Source: NIOZ-UU13 sp035528395
GTDB taxonomy: Bacteria; Planctomycetota; Phycisphaerae; Sedimentisphaerales; Anaerobacaceae
DNA length: 6,361 nt
Reading direction: 5' to 3'
Assembly: GCA_035528395.1 (NCBI GenBank)
Contig: DATKYR010000062.1
Span: forward strand, 1-6,361
The first letter of the stretch is position 1. Each line of letters opens with the position of its first letter. Position numbers and translations under genes: made by a program. Below, in pieces: positions 5,167-6,361 of the stretch. The notes under the pieces are model-generated. The model was not told the DNA's origin and ran no database searches. It saw only the letters and a list, made by a program, of their open reading frames with translations.

Positions 5167-6361
5167 TTAGGGCAGCACCAGTCGAAAAGTATCCGTACCT
5201 AAGATGTTACCTTGGGAGTCATAAGCTTCCAGAGTATAAGTATCGGGTACTTGCTCGGTATAGATATCGCCATGCCATTGCGTCAGGCTATCCCATGTCA
5301 CATCCAGAACTGTTCCCGTCTCAACGATTCGAATCCAGCGGACGTTGATCCATCCCTGGCCATGTACCCTGGCCGGTCGATTATTGTCGATTGCAACCGA
5401 GTCGTTAGTGATTTCAAATGGAATCTTATCAGGCAGCACTTCTTGCAATTCATGTTGTACGTTGTTATGCCGATTCTCAATGTAGTTGAGCCAGCTGGAC
5501 CATGATTGTTCCGGCAATAAGCTTTTATAGTGGTCAGCCCAATATGACATATATTCCCGATTGAAGCTGGTCTCGAGTAAGTCATAGACATAGCCGTAGA
5601 AAATATGGTTCCAGTGTGGATTCGCGGTTATTTTTCGTAAAATCGAATTGCTCTTGATTGATGCAGAGACACTGGTGTAGTCCAGGTCATGTAAAAAGAA
5701 CAGAATCTTATCATCCGTCGGTCGATGGTAAAACAGCGCATTGTGCCCTGAACCAGTAATCCAATTATCTGAAGGTCCATAAGTTGAACCCACGGCAAAG
5801 GAACGCATCCACTCATCGACATCGAGTGCCTGTTCAATGGCCGAGAAAAATCCAGAGCCGCTCCGGCTCAACGCGTATGTCATGTTCATTATCGGCTCGT
5901 AGTTATCTTCATCCCGATTGTTCTTAATGAGCAGATGCCACCGATAGTCTTCTTTATCCTGACCCAGATAGGTATTAATTGAAAGCCCAACAACCCCACC
6001 GGCTTCTTGGGGATATTTCAATCCCTCCGGATTGTTACCAACGGTTTGAGTCAAGGGATAGACCAACTCATACTCATAAAGGGTGCCGCTGCCGCCTTGA
6101 TTACCATAAGACTCTTCACAAAATAATCTGTTGAATCGGGCTATTTGAACCTCTACTCCGCTGCTGTGGGCGGGGTCTGGTGCCATCAGGTAGCCTAAGT
6201 CGTGATATTTGCTCGGCCCGCCGAAGCGATTCATAGCTGCATGCAAAAGCATCTCCTGCTGACCTACGTTCTGCCCGTTAGAGCGGTCGAATGCCAGTTT
6301 ATTGTGCACACCCCGGAACAGATTTTGTGCTTCAAAACGCAAACTAAAACCGAGCCTGCCC
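5167..6361 (-). CDS. CotH-kinase-family protein, C-terminal part (cut by window edge)
   Basis: About 397 residues are visible, and the frame is open through base 6361. The TTG at 6342 is not needed as a start; six further codons (GRLGFS) lead in, so the true start is outside. Recognisable CotH-fold features include the segment RFEAQNLFRGVHNKLAFDRS near the visible start, the helical stretch VDEWMRSFAVGSTYG, and NALFYHRPTDDKILFFLHDLDYTS. The last of these carries the D-L-D pair (5688-5680) at the position of the conserved metal-binding aspartates of CotH atypical protein kinases. Roughly the last 80 residues (from ITNDSVAIDNN to FRLVLP) read as a beta-sandwich, Ig-like tail. CotH kinases phosphorylate secreted or surface proteins in Bacillus spore coats; in Planctomycetota they are common large extracellular proteins of unknown substrate. 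The nucleotide-binding N-terminal part cannot be checked. The gene ends with TAA at 5169-5167, 211 bases from the convergent LamG gene. Confidence 0.75.
   Translation of the reverse strand, partial: GRLGFSLRFEAQNLFRGVHNKLAFDRSNGQNVGQQEMLLHAAMNRFGGPSKYHDLGYLMAPDPAHSSGVEVQIARFNRLFCEESYGNQGGSGTLYEYELVYPLTQTVGNNPEGLKYPQEAGGVVGLSINTYLGQDKEDYRWHLLIKNNRDEDNYEPIMNMTYALSRSGSGFFSAIEQALDVDEWMRSFAVGSTYGPSDNWITGSGHNALFYHRPTDDKILFFLHDLDYTSVSASIKSNSILRKITANPHWNHIFYGYVYDLLETSFNREYMSYWADHYKSLLPEQSWSSWLNYIENRHNNVQHELQEVLPDKIPFEITNDSVAIDNNRPARVHGQGWINVRWIRIVETGTVLDVTWDSLTQWHGDIYTEQVPDTYTLEAYDSQGNILGTDTFRLVLP

Noticed and set aside
5007..5348. Plus-strand frame of 113 codons across the convergent gap
   Set aside because: It runs into the 3' end of the CotH-like gene on the other strand, is low in conserved features and has no ribosome site.

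Overview
The window looks like a piece of a Planctomycetota chromosome, most likely a Phycisphaerae/Sedimentisphaerales-type bacterium. This rests on protein style, not on a marker gene. Two genes encode secreted LamG-type surface proteins. One of them carries the YYWRID(D/E)VN-ended Ig-like modules, a discoidin module and the 'VDDFE...WTQWNIDLASF...TIGF...DDIYL' C-terminal module that recur in very large families in that group. A CotH-kinase-family protein is also present. Codon and base use is moderate in GC throughout. There is no rRNA, tRNA or CRISPR array.

Layout. (1) Positions 1-207, minus strand: the first 69 codons of a secreted LamG protein running off the left edge, preceded by a leader of about 260 nt (208-~464). 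The leader holds a candidate promoter, a possible small upstream ORF and a perfect hairpin. (2) Positions 607-1649, minus strand: a two-gene accessory unit. A protein made almost entirely of four Myb/SANT-like helix-turn-helix repeats is followed by a small protein made of two CxxC...CxxC zinc-ribbon repeats. (3) Positions 1860-2339, minus strand: gene wreckage. It contains the coiled-coil C-terminal end of a large serine recombinase and, 8 nt away, a scar of a LamG-family C-terminal module. (4) Positions 2490-4955, plus strand: an intact 821-aa exported multidomain LamG/Ig-like/discoidin protein with a good sigma-70-like promoter. (5) Positions 5167-6361, minus strand: the C-terminal ~397 residues of a CotH-kinase-like protein, convergent with the LamG gene and running off the right edge.

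How it fits together. The outer genes (LamG proteins and CotH-like protein) look like cell-surface or secreted machinery. The middle (about 600-2340) looks like an accessory insertion zone: recombinase debris next to two small nucleic-acid-binding proteins with no obvious housekeeping role. The most unusual item is the four-repeat HTH protein paired with the double zinc-ribbon protein. Its adjacent repeats are conserved in protein but diverged at synonymous sites, and the first gene may be read from a leaderless transcript. No function can be assigned to this pair from sequence alone.
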